Notes: generated by a model not told the origin, from the letters alone. Shown: positions 1 through 10,187, counted from the first letter of the stretch. The stretch: 64,000 nt of DNA from Chryseobacterium sp. MEBOG06 (GCF_021869765.1 NZ_CP084580.1:1488001-1552000); one strand, 5' to 3'. Translations and numbers: made by a program.

Positions 1-2970
1 GATCCTACTTATACCAATTTAGCGGTGCTTCCCGGAGGGGCAGGCCCGGTGAGTGTTACCAATATTCATCCTGCCTACAACAACTGCGGACCCAAGAATG
101 AGGCCTATTATGGAGGAACAAATACCGCTCAGATTGAAACCAATTTCAATGGGCGTACCATTCCTTTAACAGCAAAGGCAGCTGTTATCCCGGGAGAAAC
201 CTATCATTTTAAGATTGTACTGGCTGATTATCAGGATCCCAATTTTGACTCAGCAGTATTCTTAGAAGCCGGATCATTTGATATTGGAGTAAAGATTCTG
301 GACCCTTCCGGAGTACAGTTGCCTACATCTGTGAATATGTGTGATAATACCCCGCAGACTTTCACTGCTTCTGTTCAGGCACCTAATGTGACTTATCAGT
401 GGTTTTTAGGCACTAACCCTATTCCTGGAGCTACCAATGCCAGCTACACCGCTACACAGCCGGGAGTTTATACAGTTAAGGTATATATTCCGGGAAACAG
501 CTGTCCCGGAGAAGCTACTGTTACAGTAATTGGTGGAACATCACCAACTGTACAGAATGCGACCCTGACGGCTTGCTATACAGCAGGAAATACAATTTTT
601 AATTTACCACTGGCACAGACCTCAATAAGTACTACTGGAGGTGCCGTGTTTTCTTATTATACAACACTAGCAGATGCTACGGCAGGAAATGCAAATACAA
701 TTCCTAATCCTACAGCCTATTCAAGTGCGGGAGGCCAGACAGTATATGTAAGAGTCAGAAACGGTTTTTGTTCAAAAGTAGCAGAGCTGCAGCTTGTAAA
801 AGCACCGCAGATGACAGCTTCTATTGTACCCCCGGTGGCGTTAACCTGTGCTAATTCTCAGATCACCCTGAACGCCTCGGCCTCGGTTTATCCGGCAGGC
901 GCTGCATTCAACTGGACTACAGCAGGAGGGAATATTGTTTCTGGAGGAACTACCTTAAATCCTGTTATCAATGCGCCGGGAACATATACTTTAACAATAA
1001 CCCAAACCTATCAGCCAGGAAACGTTAGCTGTACCACTGCGGGAAATGTAATCGTTACAGGAGATAGTGCTCCACCGGTTACAGGGCTTACAGCAAGCAA
1101 AATCAAGATATGTAAAGGAGATTCGGTGATACTAACTGCCTCAGGGGGTGTTACCTATACCTGGACAGCGCTTCCGGGAACTGGAAATACACAGACTGTA
1201 TCACCTACTGTGACCACTACTTATACTGTAACTGCCGTAGGAGCTAACGGATGCGTGTCTCAGAATCCGGGTACAATAACGATCGAGGTATCGGAGCCTT
1301 TTACAGCACAAAATGCAATATTACATAAATGTTATCAGCCGGGATTGGCTTATAATCTTACAGAGGCACAGACTCAGATCACTTCTGCTGCGGGAGTAAC
1401 ATTTACTTATTATATTAATCAGGCAGATGCCAATGCTGCCAATGGTAACTCTATTGCCAATCCTACAGCATATTCGCCACCGGGAAATCAGACGATATAT
1501 GTATTGGTAAGCAACGGAGGCTGTAGCTATGTGGTTTCCTTACAATTGTTGAGAACTGCTGAAACTACACTCACAGTAGCTGCTCCGCAAACGGTTACCT
1601 GTACAACACCTCAGGTGACAATCAATGCTTCTGCATCTGTAATACCAACCGGTTCTACCATTTTATGGACCACTACCGGAGGAAATATCATTTCTGGAGC
1701 TAATACGCTTACCCCTGTAGTAAGTGCCGGGGGAACTTATACACTGACGGTAACCAATATATCTCAACCAGGTAACTTAAGCTGTACCTATACTTCAACA
1801 GTAACAGTACAGGAAGATAAAGTAGCGCCAATTGCTGCATTGGTATCATCACAGCCTCGTATATGTGTAGGGGAGTCTGTTACTCTTACTGCTTCGGGAG
1901 GAGCTACTTATAATTGGGGTGGTGGTCTTACAGGAAATGGAAATACCCAGGTAGTTTCACCTACGAATACAACAGTATACACAGTGTATGCAGTAGGTGC
2001 TAATGGATGTATATCGGCAACGCCTGCAACAGTTACCGTTCAGGTAGGTCCGCCTGTAGCCGGAATTGCAGCTTCCAAATCAAAAATCTGCGCAGGAGAA
2101 TCAGTAACTCTTACCGCTTCGGGAGGAATTACGTACAATTGGATTGGTCTTACCGGAAATGGAAATACTCAGCTTGTGAGCCCTACAGTAAATACAACTT
2201 ATTCTGTATACGCGTTGGGAGGAAACGGATGTAGTTCTCTGGATCCAGCTACAATTACCATTGAAGTAGTTCCCGCAATTGTTTCTACTATAAAAGACGT
2301 TTATGTTTGTTCCGGAGATAATGGAACTCTGGATGCCGGAGCCGGACCTAATTATACTTACTTATGGAATACAGGAGCAACTACTCAGACAATTACCACC
2401 AACCTGCCGGGAACGTATTCTGTGACCATCAGTAATGGGGTCTGTTCAAAAGTTTTCTCAGCCCAGCTGATCAATCCGGACCTGCCGCAATTTACGAATG
2501 TTGTTTATGATAATCATGTTCTTACCGTTACAGCAAGTAATCCTACAGGTGGTATTTTAGAATATTCAATAGATGGAGGTTTGACCTGGCAGCCGTCTAA
2601 TATATTTTATGGTCTTTTAAATAATACAATGTACAGCCTGATGGTAAGGGTGAAAGGAGCGAAGTGTGGAACCACATTGGACTATTTTACATTTGTCATC
2701 AGTAATGCGATTACTCCGAATATGGATGGGGTAAATGACACCATAGACTTTACCGGAATCAGCGGATATAAAGATTTTGCAGCTTCCATTTTTGACAGAT
2801 ACGGTGCAGAAGTGTTTAAGGCTTCAAAAGGTGATGCCATATGGAGAGGATCTTTAAAAGGCTTAAACCTGCCTACAGGTACTTATTGGTATAGAGTACA
2901 GTGGGAGAATCCGGCCAGTAAAAAAATGGAACAGCGTTCAGGCTGGATCCTTTTGAAAAATAGAAATTAA
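1..2970 (+). CDS. Choice-of-anchor L domain protein with T9SS type B sorting domain (5' truncated by window edge)
   Basis: The frame is open from base 1, so the start codon lies outside the window. The first visible residues (DPTYTNLAVLPGGAGPVS) align with the middle of the anchor domain of the next gene, so roughly the first 210 residues are missing. After the anchor domain come several Ig/PKD-like repeats, each with a Cys-rich 'KICxGxSVxLTASGG' type unit. The last ~90 residues (TPNMDGVNDTIDF, then FDRYGAEVF, then GTYWYRVQW and a basic LLKNRN end) form a gliding-motility-associated type B sorting domain. The protein is therefore expected to be exported by T9SS and act as a surface or secreted adhesin-like protein. 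The ligand is unknown. The repeats are uninterrupted. Confidence 0.85.
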   Translation, partial: DPTYTNLAVLPGGAGPVSVTNIHPAYNNCGPKNEAYYGGTNTAQIETNFNGRTIPLTAKAAVIPGETYHFKIVLADYQDPNFDSAVFLEAGSFDIGVKILDPSGVQLPTSVNMCDNTPQTFTASVQAPNVTYQWFLGTNPIPGATNASYTATQPGVYTVKVYIPGNSCPGEATVTVIGGTSPTVQNATLTACYTAGNTIFNLPLAQTSISTTGGAVFSYYTTLADATAGNANTIPNPTAYSSAGGQTVYVRVRNGFCSKVAELQLVKAPQMTASIVPPVALTCANSQITLNASASVYPAGAAFNWTTAGGNIVSGGTTLNPVINAPGTYTLTITQTYQPGNVSCTTAGNVIVTGDSAPPVTGLTASKIKICKGDSVILTASGGVTYTWTALPGTGNTQTVSPTVTTTYTVTAVGANGCVSQNPGTITIEVSEPFTAQNAILHKCYQPGLAYNLTEAQTQITSAAGVTFTYYINQADANAANGNSIANPTAYSPPGNQTIYVLVSNGGCSYVVSLQLLRTAETTLTVAAPQTVTCTTPQVTINASASVIPTGSTILWTTTGGNIISGANTLTPVVSAGGTYTLTVTNISQPGNLSCTYTSTVTVQEDKVAPIAALVSSQPRICVGESVTLTASGGATYNWGGGLTGNGNTQVVSPTNTTVYTVYAVGANGCISATPATVTVQVGPPVAGIAASKSKICAGESVTLTASGGITYNWIGLTGNGNTQLVSPTVNTTYSVYALGGNGCSSLDPATITIEVVPAIVSTIKDVYVCSGDNGTLDAGAGPNYTYLWNTGATTQTITTNLPGTYSVTISNGVCSKVFSAQLINPDLPQFTNVVYDNHVLTVTASNPTGGILEYSIDGGLTWQPSNIFYGLLNNTMYSLMVRVKGAKCGTTLDYFTFVISNAITPNMDGVNDTIDFTGISGYKDFAASIFDRYGAEVFKASKGDAIWRGSLKGLNLPTGTYWYRVQWENPASKKMEQRSGWILLKNRN

Positions 2971-2990
2971 ATAATGAACAATAAACCAAA

Positions 2991-3023
2991 AAAAAATCTT
3001 TCATCACCTGAAAGATTTTTTTT
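2991..3023 (+). terminator. Rho-independent terminator after first adhesin-like gene
   Basis: A perfect 12-bp inverted repeat (2991-3002 with 3010-3021) flanks a 7-nt loop. The right arm ends in a T run. It lies 20 bases after the stop codon. Confidence 0.85.
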
Positions 3024-3030
3024 GTTTTTA

Positions 3031-3381
3031 CCAGTATTATACTTTTATGAGTGATCAGAAATTAGAAGATAGGATGTTGAGTTCTTTTTTTTATAAATTG
3101 AGATTTTATTTATTTTTTACGTTTAGATATTTCAATTTTGTGATATTTTCAACTTAAAAATGGCTGTATTGAAAAATATGAGTTATTACTAAACATTCTC
3201 TTTTTTTATCAAATGTTGAACGTTTTAGAGTATATTGTGTCATCTGTATTTTGTTGGGGTTAGTGCCGGGTAATGGGGATTTGTCGCAAGAGTTTTGTAT
3301 TTTTGTTTTTTTATTATAAAAATAATGAATATGTGTGTGGTATATTTAAAAAAAAATTAAATTTGTTGAAACAAAAATATT
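3031..3381. other. AT-rich intergenic leader, no gene seen
   Basis: No convincing coding frame was found. A Bacteroidota-type -7 box (TATTTTTG, matching TAnnTTTG) lies at 3298-3305, about 75 bases before the next start codon. No well-spaced -33 TTG box was found, so the promoter call is weak. Confidence 0.4.
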
Positions 3382-5748
3382 ATGACAAGATATCTACCGC
3401 TTTGTTTATTATTTACCGTGTTCTCTACTTTTCTATTTTCACAAAACCAACCCCTGCCATCCAGAAAACCTGTAAAGGAAAAAGCTTCTGTACTGTCGCG
3501 AAGAGCAGGTGCTTTTATTGACGTGAATGCTCCCGCATATGTGGAAACCACTTACAGTATAGAAAAGATGGTAAAAGACGTATTGATCTCCTCTGGAACC
3601 AATACCTGTCTGACCCCGAATGTGACTAATGTGAAAATTACGCCTAATCATGCTCCTACGGAAGCAGACAGAGCATGGGGGTACTTTAATAAAGCAGCCA
3701 CCAATTTCCCCTTTAAAGATGGGCTTATACTTTCTACAGGATTTGCCAGAAGAGCAGGTAATGCCTTTGAAAGCGGTACTTTGGGAGATGTCAACGGGGG
3801 AGGATCTGATCCTGACTTAGCACAGGTAATTGGTGTTGTAGAAAACAGATTGAATGATGCCGTACTTTTGGAATTTGATTTCGTTCCTACTACTTCTCAG
3901 ATTAAATTTAATTATTTAATTGCATCCGAAGAATACACAGGATCATTCCCTTGTACCTTTGCAGATGCTTTTGCGATATTACTTAGACCTACTTCAGGTG
4001 GACCCTATATAAATATGGCGGTGCTTCCCAATGGAGCAGGACCGGTAAGTATTACCAATATTCACCCGGCGATAGGATCATCTTGTGGTGCTGTGAATGA
4101 ACAGTATTTTGGAGGATATAATACAGCCAATGTTGAAACAAATTTTAACGGAAGAACAGTTCCGCTTACCGCTACTGCAACGGTAGTAGCAGGACAGCAA
4201 TACCACTTTAAAATGGTTATCGCAGATTATAGTGACCATAGTTATGATTCAGCAGTATTCTTGGAAGGAGGATCTTTCAATATTGGAGTAGATCTTTTAG
4301 ATCCTGCAGGAGCTAAATTACCCACAGATATCAATGTATGTGACAATGTACCTCAGGTGATCACAGCTTCAGTGAATGATCCGAATTTAGTTTACCAATG
4401 GTTTTATAACGGAGCTCCGGTACCTAATGCTACAACGAATACAATTACAGCATTACAGCCGGGAACCTATACTATTGAAGTAAGTGTTCCTGGAAATCCA
4501 TGTCCGGGTAAAGCTTCCATACAGATTCATGGGGGAACAACCCCACAGGCACAGGATGCCACATTGTTATTGTGTACTACACCTGATATTACCACTTTTG
4601 ACTTAAGTACAATAACATCTTCTATAAGCCCAACTCCGGGAGCTATCTTTAAATTCTATGTCGATCAGGCTGATGCTGTTGCACAGAACAATAATTATAT
4701 CCAGACTCCATTAAACTATAATGGTAACGATGGACAGATTCTATATGTTGTGGTTTCAAATGGAGGTTTCTGCAGCAAAATGGTTGAACTGAAGCTGCTG
4801 AAGGAAACAACGCCAACGGCTACTGTGAAATCTTCCAGAATAAAAATATGTCCGGGAGAATCTGTTACCCTGACAGCGGACGGTGGAGATACCTATCTGT
4901 GGAGCAATTTCATGGGAACGGGCAATATGCAGACGGTTACGCTCTATCAGACTACTGTATTTACAGTATATGCAATTGGAGCAAAAGGATGCAAATCTTT
5001 GAACCCGGCAACGATCAGAATAGAAGTCACTCCTGAAATCACTTCACCTTTAAAAGATGTTGAGATGTGCGTGGGAGATAAAGTAACTCTTGATGCAGGG
5101 GCAGGAACGGGCTATAAATACCTTTGGAGCACGGGCGCAACTACACAAAAAATAGAGGTAGACCAATGGGGAATTTACTCAGTAGAAATAGATAACGGGA
5201 TTTGTAAAAAAATATTTGAGGCTAAAGTAATGGGAGCAGCTACTCCATTTTTTACTGCATTGAACTATGAAAGTATAAAGAAAACAGTAACTTTTACTGT
5301 AGAAAATCCTCCGATGAATAATTTGCCAAGTACTTTGGAATATTCAATTGATAACGGAATTTCATGGCAGGCCTCGAACGTATTTACCAATCTTTTGGAT
5401 AATACAAACTATACTGCTTTAGTAAGAAGAGTAGGGACGCATTGTGTGGGAAGTCTTGACTTCTTTACCCTTCAGATCAATAATATTATTACTCCAAATG
5501 ATGACGGAGTAAATGATGTGCTGGACCTTAAAGCGCTTGGAGATTTTAAAAACTTTACAGGCTCTATCTATGACAGATATGGAGTAGAGATGTTCAGATT
5601 CTCAAAAGAAACTCCAATTTGGGACGGAACAGTAGGAGGTAAGAGATTACCTACAGCAACATATTGGTATAAATTTAATTTTGAATACCCAAGATCAAAA
5701 GCCCAGATGAACTGGTCAGGATGGATTATGTTGAAGAACAGAAATTAA
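3382..5748 (+). CDS. Choice-of-anchor L domain protein with T9SS type B sorting domain
   Basis: A 788-aa secreted protein, paralogous to the preceding gene. It begins with a signal peptide (MTRYLPLCLLFTVFSTFLFS). Residues ~75-280 form the choice-of-anchor L domain (GGGSDPDLAQVIG, then LEFDFVP, FNYLIASEEY, FADAFAILL). Ig/PKD-like repeats follow, fewer than in the paralogue. Residues ~705-788 (TPNDDGVNDVLDL, YDRYGVEMF, ATYWYKF, LLKNRN-type basic end) are the type B sorting domain. The ATG chosen gives a complete signal peptide. Adjacent tandem copies differing in repeat number suggest duplication followed by repeat loss or gain. The substrate is unknown. Confidence 0.88.
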   Translation: MTRYLPLCLLFTVFSTFLFSQNQPLPSRKPVKEKASVLSRRAGAFIDVNAPAYVETTYSIEKMVKDVLISSGTNTCLTPNVTNVKITPNHAPTEADRAWGYFNKAATNFPFKDGLILSTGFARRAGNAFESGTLGDVNGGGSDPDLAQVIGVVENRLNDAVLLEFDFVPTTSQIKFNYLIASEEYTGSFPCTFADAFAILLRPTSGGPYINMAVLPNGAGPVSITNIHPAIGSSCGAVNEQYFGGYNTANVETNFNGRTVPLTATATVVAGQQYHFKMVIADYSDHSYDSAVFLEGGSFNIGVDLLDPAGAKLPTDINVCDNVPQVITASVNDPNLVYQWFYNGAPVPNATTNTITALQPGTYTIEVSVPGNPCPGKASIQIHGGTTPQAQDATLLLCTTPDITTFDLSTITSSISPTPGAIFKFYVDQADAVAQNNNYIQTPLNYNGNDGQILYVVVSNGGFCSKMVELKLLKETTPTATVKSSRIKICPGESVTLTADGGDTYLWSNFMGTGNMQTVTLYQTTVFTVYAIGAKGCKSLNPATIRIEVTPEITSPLKDVEMCVGDKVTLDAGAGTGYKYLWSTGATTQKIEVDQWGIYSVEIDNGICKKIFEAKVMGAATPFFTALNYESIKKTVTFTVENPPMNNLPSTLEYSIDNGISWQASNVFTNLLDNTNYTALVRRVGTHCVGSLDFFTLQINNIITPNDDGVNDVLDLKALGDFKNFTGSIYDRYGVEMFRFSKETPIWDGTVGGKRLPTATYWYKFNFEYPRSKAQMNWSGWIMLKNRN

Positions 5749-5768
5749 AATTGATAATGTATAATAAT

Positions 5769-5806
5769 AAACCGGCTGTTTCCTTTTTTGAGACAGCCGG
5801 TTTTGT
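5769..5806 (+). terminator. Rho-independent terminator
   Basis: An 11-bp perfect stem (5769-5779 with 5793-5803) is followed by TTTTGTTTT, 20 bases downstream of the second adhesin-like gene. Confidence 0.9.
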
Positions 5807-5832
5807 TTTAAGCCAATGCATTAATAATATAC

Positions 5833-5870
5833 AAAAATAGACTGCCTATGATATGGCAGTCTATTTTTTT
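5833..5870 (-). terminator. Bidirectional terminator between convergent genes
   Basis: A perfect 14-bp inverted repeat (5833-5846 with 5855-5868) has A-runs on the left and T-runs on the right. It can therefore terminate transcription from both sides, including minus-strand rsmA, which ends at 5919. Confidence 0.8.
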
Positions 5871-5918
5871 AGTGCAGACAAAAATACTCCTACAGAGAGT
5901 TTTGTGTTTATAAATTAC

Positions 5919-6689
5919 TTATTGGTTATTTTTCCAAAGATCAGCAAAATGTATAAAATCCGTTACACTAAGCTCTTCCGCTCTTTTGTCTAAAAACTCA
6001 TGACCTTTTAAAGCTTCAGGAATATTTAATACTTTCAAAGCATTCGAAAGTTTCTTCCTTCTTTGGTTGAACCCTGCTTTTACAATCTGTTTAAACAGAA
6101 CCTCATTGCCGGCTAATCCTTCCTTCGGATTTCTTGTAATTCTGATAACCCCCGATTTTACTTTTGGAGGCGGATTAAAGACGTTCTCATGAACTGTAAA
6201 CATATAGGATACATCATAATACGCCTGTATCAGTACAGATAAGATACCGTAATCCTTAGTTCTCGGAACGGCAGCTGTTCTTTCAGCAACTTCTTTCTGG
6301 AACATTCCCACCATTTCAGGAACCAGCTCATAGTAATCTATAATCTTGAATAATATCTGTGACGAAATATTATAAGGAAAGTTTCCTATGATCGCGATCT
6401 GCTCATCTTTGATAAAATTAAAATCCTGTTTCAGAAAATCTCCTACAAAAGTATTTTCTGTAACCGTAGAATAGTTGTTTTTCAAGTATTCAATAGATTC
6501 CGTATCGATCTCTGCAAGATAGATGTTCTGATCTTTTTCAAGAAGATATTTGGTAAGAACTCCCATTCCGGGGCCTACTTCCATAATATTATTATAGTTC
6601 TCAAAACTAAGACCTTCTACGATTTTTCTTGCGATATTTTCATCTGTCAGGAAGTGCTGACCAAGATGTTTTTTTGCTTTTACACTCAA
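5919..6689 (-). CDS. rsmA: 16S rRNA (adenine1518/1519-N6)-dimethyltransferase RsmA (KsgA)
   Basis: 256 aa, normal length for the family. The enzyme dimethylates two adjacent adenines in the 3'-terminal hairpin of 16S rRNA using S-adenosylmethionine, late in 30S assembly. Visible motifs are KKHLGQHFL at residues 6-14, the SAM-binding VGPGMGVLTK at 38-47, and the catalytic GNFPYNIS at 102-109 (NFPY in place of the more common NLPY). The C-terminal RRKKLSNAL segment is also typical. It lies divergently to ftsX across a 91-base gap and convergently to the adhesin gene. Confidence 0.97.
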   Translation of the reverse strand: MSVKAKKHLGQHFLTDENIARKIVEGLSFENYNNIMEVGPGMGVLTKYLLEKDQNIYLAEIDTESIEYLKNNYSTVTENTFVGDFLKQDFNFIKDEQIAIIGNFPYNISSQILFKIIDYYELVPEMVGMFQKEVAERTAAVPRTKDYGILSVLIQAYYDVSYMFTVHENVFNPPPKVKSGVIRITRNPKEGLAGNEVLFKQIVKAGFNQRRKKLSNALKVLNIPEALKGHEFLDKRAEELSVTDFIHFADLWKNNQ

Positions 6690-6780
6690 AGTTTTTTATG
6701 ATTTTATTAACAATGATTTTCTCATTTTCGTCCCAAATTTCGGAAGTTTTTTTCTATTTTAGCCAAAAATTTTAATATTA

Positions 6781-7680
6781 ATGGCTAAATCTGTAGATGA
6801 ATTTAATAAGAAAAGGCTTCGATCCAGCAATATTACAGTAGTAATAAGTATTGCTTTAGTGCTATTTTTGTTGGGATTAATGGGGCTTATTTTAATTAAT
6901 GCCCAAAAGTATTCCGACTATATCAAAGAACAATTGGTGGTGAACGCCTACTTTGACGATAACTATGACGCTAAAGACTCTATCAAAATTGCAAAACTAG
7001 AGGACGAAACTTTTAAAAAAGTACAGATGTTAGCTCCTGTAAAAAAAGCAACCTATATTTCAAGAGCTATGGCTGCTAAGGAAGCCAAAAAAAGTATGGG
7101 GATTGATAGTGATGCCTTGTTTGAAGAGAATATCTTCCCTTCATCCATTGAAATTGCTTTAAAGCCGGAATATGTAGATCCTGCAAAGATTGATGAGGCA
7201 ATAAAAGTCATCAAATCTGTTCCCGGTATTATGGATGTTAAGAATGACAGTACTTTGATGGTAGATGTTTATAATAACCTAAGCAGAATATTAAAATGGA
7301 TTCTCGGATTTTCCCTGCTGTTTTTAGTATTGGCGGTTGTGTTGATCAATAACTCTATTCGTCTTAAAATATTTTCAAAGAGATTTATTATTAAAACCAT
7401 GCAGCTGGTGGGAGCTAAAAGAAGATTTATTCTTAAGCCCTTCATCATTGAAGCTGTTGTTTTAGGTGCTATCGGAGCATTCATAGGTCTTTTGGCTTTA
7501 TTTGGGGTGTGGTATTACTTCACCAACCAGATCGGGCAGGCATTCGCACAGGATAATCAGCAGTATTTTTGGCTGATGCTGCTGGTGATTGGAATAGGGA
7601 TTTTTATCACCGTTCTAAGCACCATTATTGCAACATGGAGATTCTTAAAATCAAACGTTGACGATTTATATTACTCTTAA
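6781..7680 (+). CDS. ftsX: Cell division protein FtsX
   Basis: 299 aa, with the FtsX layout: a short cytoplasmic N-terminus (KRLRSSNITVVIS), one membrane helix at ~18-41, a ~130-residue extracytoplasmic domain, then three more helices at about 170-190, 222-245 and 262-285. FtsX is the permease-like half of the FtsEX complex. FtsEX couples ATP hydrolysis to control of cell-wall hydrolases at the septum. No ftsE lies beside it, which is usual in Bacteroidota, where the genes are often unlinked. It is the first gene of a tight plus-strand operon, two bases from the next start codon. Confidence 0.93.
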   Translation: MAKSVDEFNKKRLRSSNITVVISIALVLFLLGLMGLILINAQKYSDYIKEQLVVNAYFDDNYDAKDSIKIAKLEDETFKKVQMLAPVKKATYISRAMAAKEAKKSMGIDSDALFEENIFPSSIEIALKPEYVDPAKIDEAIKVIKSVPGIMDVKNDSTLMVDVYNNLSRILKWILGFSLLFLVLAVVLINNSIRLKIFSKRFIIKTMQLVGAKRRFILKPFIIEAVVLGAIGAFIGLLALFGVWYYFTNQIGQAFAQDNQQYFWLMLLVIGIGIFITVLSTIIATWRFLKSNVDDLYYS

Positions 7681-7682
7681 CA

Positions 7683-7979
7683 ATGAGCAAAAAAACAAAT
7701 AAATTTTCCGCTTCAAATTTTGGAAATGAAGCAGAAGTACCACAGGAAAACACGTTCTATTTCGGACAGCAGAATTTCAAATGGATGCTGATCGGATTAG
7801 CATTTATTGTGGTTGGTTTTCTCCTGATGATGGGCCCGGATGCCAATACGGTAGATGGTAAACTGGATCCCAACTCATGGAATGATGACATCTTCTCTAT
7901 CAGAAGGATCAGAATAGCACCTCTTTTTGTTGTAATCGGTTTTGCAATAGAAGTATATGCTATTTTAAAAAGAAAATAA
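7683..7979 (+). CDS. DUF3098 family small membrane protein
   Basis: 98 aa with two hydrophobic helices (WMLIGLAFIVVGFLLMMG and IAPLFVVIGFAIEVYAIL) separated by a short loop containing SWNDDIFSIRRI. This matches the DUF3098 family found between ftsX and uppP in many Bacteroidota. Its function is not established. Conserved position between a divisome gene and an undecaprenyl-phosphate recycling gene suggests an envelope role, but this is inference. Translation is probably coupled to ftsX. Confidence 0.85.
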   Translation: MSKKTNKFSASNFGNEAEVPQENTFYFGQQNFKWMLIGLAFIVVGFLLMMGPDANTVDGKLDPNSWNDDIFSIRRIRIAPLFVVIGFAIEVYAILKRK

Positions 7980-7996
7980 ATAAATTTTACATTTAG

Positions 7997-8065
7997 AGAT
8001 TAAGAGATAATGAAGTGTGGTAGATCTGCTGGACTTCAGGATCTCTTAATCTTTTAATTTTTTTA
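7997..8065 (+). terminator. Long inverted repeat with T-tract between DUF3098 gene and uppP
   Basis: A perfect 12-bp inverted repeat (7997-8008 and 8041-8052) encloses 32 bases and is followed by a T-rich tract. It could be a terminator or attenuator ahead of uppP. The long loop makes the call moderate. Confidence 0.45.
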
Positions 8066-8071
8066 AAGAAT

Positions 8072-8890
8072 ATGGATTTAATCAAAGCAATTATTATTGC
8101 CATTATAGAGGGTCTTACAGAATATCTTCCAATTTCCTCTACCGCACACATGGGATTCACTGCAAACCTTATGGGGCTGGAAGAAACTGAATTTTTAAAA
8201 ATGTTTCAGGTTTCTATTCAGTTTGGTGCTATCTTATCAGTTGTAGTGGCTTATTGGAAAAAGTTTTTTGATTTAAATAATATTCAGTTTTACTTTAAAC
8301 TGGCTTTTGCAGTAGTTCCTGCATTGATTTTAGGATATTTATTTGATGATAAAATTGAGGCCATTCTTGGAAATCAGATTGCTATTTCTTCAGTATTGGT
8401 ATTGGGAGGGGTTGTTTTGCTGTTTGCTGATAAGTGGTTTAAAAATCCTGTAATTGATGACGAAAAAGGAATTACCATCAAAAAGGCAGTCACTATTGGA
8501 TTTTGGCAGTGCCTTGCAATGATGCCGGGAACTAGCCGTAGTGCGGCATCTATCATTGGAGGGATGACACAGGGGCTTACAAGAAAAGCAGCTGCAGAAT
8601 TCTCTTTCTTCCTTGCTGTACCTACCATGCTGGCTGTAACGGTATACTCTGTGTTTGTTAAAACATGGGGAAAAGAAACGGCAAATCCACAGAAGGGATA
8701 CGAAATGATTATGGCTTCACAGGATCATATTATGATCTTTGTAGTAGGAAACGTTGTAGCGTTTATTGTAGCACTTATTGCGATCAAAGCATTCATCGGA
8801 GTACTTAACAAGTATGGTTTCAAGCCCTGGGGATGGTACCGTATTTTTGTAGGAGTTGCTTTATTGATCTATTTTTATTTCTTTAAATAA
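8072..8890 (+). CDS. uppP: Undecaprenyl-diphosphate phosphatase UppP (BacA)
   Basis: 272 aa polytopic membrane enzyme that removes a phosphate from undecaprenyl diphosphate, recycling the lipid carrier for peptidoglycan and glycan synthesis. It also underlies intrinsic bacitracin tolerance. Both family signatures are present: EGLTEYLPISSTAHM at residues 13-27 (Glu-rich motif) and MPGTSRSAASIIGG at about 150-163 (the phosphate-binding PGxSRS motif). About eight membrane helices are apparent. The order ftsX, DUF3098, uppP, truB is typical of flavobacteria. Confidence 0.97.
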   Translation: MDLIKAIIIAIIEGLTEYLPISSTAHMGFTANLMGLEETEFLKMFQVSIQFGAILSVVVAYWKKFFDLNNIQFYFKLAFAVVPALILGYLFDDKIEAILGNQIAISSVLVLGGVVLLFADKWFKNPVIDDEKGITIKKAVTIGFWQCLAMMPGTSRSAASIIGGMTQGLTRKAAAEFSFFLAVPTMLAVTVYSVFVKTWGKETANPQKGYEMIMASQDHIMIFVVGNVVAFIVALIAIKAFIGVLNKYGFKPWGWYRIFVGVALLIYFYFFK

Positions 8891-8913
8891 AAGAATATTC
8901 ATTATACCTACCC

Positions 8914-9612
8914 ATGACCGCTGAAGAACTGAAATCAGGATACATTTTTTTATTGGATAAGCCTTTGGACTGGACTTCCTTTCAGGCTGTCAATAAAATG
9001 AAATATAAACTTAAAAGGGAGTTTGATCTTCCTAAAAAATTTAAAATCGGACACGCAGGAACCCTTGATCCAAGAGCTACAGGGCTTTTGATCGTTTGCT
9101 GCGGAAAATTCACCAAGAAAATTTCTGAAATCCAGGATGCTCCCAAAGAGTACTGGACCGAGATCAAAATAGGAGTACAGACAGAATCCTACGATACTGA
9201 AAAACCGGAAATCCTTCATCAGGATATTTCCCATATTTCGGAAGAAAAGGTAAGAGAAGTTCTGGAAAAATTTGTTGGAGAAATTGAACAGAAGCCACCC
9301 ATTTATTCTGCTATAAAAGTGGATGGAGAAAGAGCATACAATCTTGCAAGAGCAGGGGAAGAGGTGGAAATGAAGTCCAGAAAAACAACAATTCACTATA
9401 TCAAAGATATTAAAATAGACTTCCCTCTGGTAAGTTTTACTGTAGGCTGTTCAAAAGGAACCTACATCCGAAGTCTGGCTCATGATATTGGGCAGGAATT
9501 GGGCGTAGGTGCTTACCTGACACAATTGAGGCGTACAAAAATCGGAGATTATGCTATTGAAAATGCTACAGAGGAGTTTCTAAATAACGATTTCAGATTC
9601 GAAGGCTTATGA
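8914..9612 (+). CDS. truB: tRNA pseudouridine(55) synthase TruB
   Basis: 232 aa. It isomerises U55 in the T-loop of tRNAs to pseudouridine. The catalytic motif GHAGTLDPRATG is at residues 46-57, with the nucleophilic Asp at 52. Further family motifs are KPPIYSAIKVDGERAYNLAR and SKGTYIRSLAHDIG. The C-terminal PUA extension seen in longer TruB proteins is absent, as in other Bacteroidota. The gene overlaps the next start codon by four bases (ATGA), indicating translational coupling. Confidence 0.97.
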   Translation: MTAEELKSGYIFLLDKPLDWTSFQAVNKMKYKLKREFDLPKKFKIGHAGTLDPRATGLLIVCCGKFTKKISEIQDAPKEYWTEIKIGVQTESYDTEKPEILHQDISHISEEKVREVLEKFVGEIEQKPPIYSAIKVDGERAYNLARAGEEVEMKSRKTTIHYIKDIKIDFPLVSFTVGCSKGTYIRSLAHDIGQELGVGAYLTQLRRTKIGDYAIENATEEFLNNDFRFEGL

Positions 9613-10187
9613 AAATAAAATTATCTTTGTTTTTTATGGTATTCGCTTTTATTGCAGTTTTCTCACAAAATGAAGATGATAAAAAGAGCAAAATGGATTT
9701 TTACTTTAATCCGTCTCTCAACATAGGTTTTAATATTAATAAGAAATCTGAAAGTGCCAATTCTCAATATATAGAACCAAAATCAGTATTGGGAAATTTC
9801 ACTTATGGAGCTACTGCGATAGGTGGATATAATTTTCTTCCTAACTTTGCATTGGGAACCGGATTCAAATATAGCTTTATACAGGATAACGATCATCTTA
9901 TATACTGGGTTATTCAGCCAAAAATTATATTTTCTCCGGGAGAGCGCCCGTTCTACATCGATCTTAATTATGGAAAACAGCTTAACCGTTCTGTAATTTC
10001 AGACACTGAGTTTTGGGGCGGTAGAATAGGAATGCAGGTTTCTTATTCAAAAAGACTGAGCCAGGAAGGAGGAATTGTTTTTGAATCACACCAATTGAAA
10101 AATGGAGCCGATGGCTTCTTTATAGGACTGAGTTATGGAATTACCATATTCAGTAATAAAAATTATACCGGTTACGGAAAAGACTAA
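9609..10187 (+). CDS. Predicted secreted outer-membrane beta-barrel-type protein
   Basis: 192 aa with a cleavable signal peptide ([20 protein letters not shown]). The rest is rich in alternating aromatic and glycine residues ([54 protein letters not shown]). This is consistent with about eight beta strands of a small outer-membrane barrel. No named family was recognised. It overlaps truB by four bases and the next gene by one, so it belongs to the operon. Function unknown. Confidence 0.7.
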   Translation: MKIKLSLFFMVFAFIAVFSQNEDDKKSKMDFYFNPSLNIGFNINKKSESANSQYIEPKSVLGNFTYGATAIGGYNFLPNFALGTGFKYSFIQDNDHLIYWVIQPKIIFSPGERPFYIDLNYGKQLNRSVISDTEFWGGRIGMQVSYSKRLSQEGGIVFESHQLKNGADGFFIGLSYGITIFSNKNYTGYGKD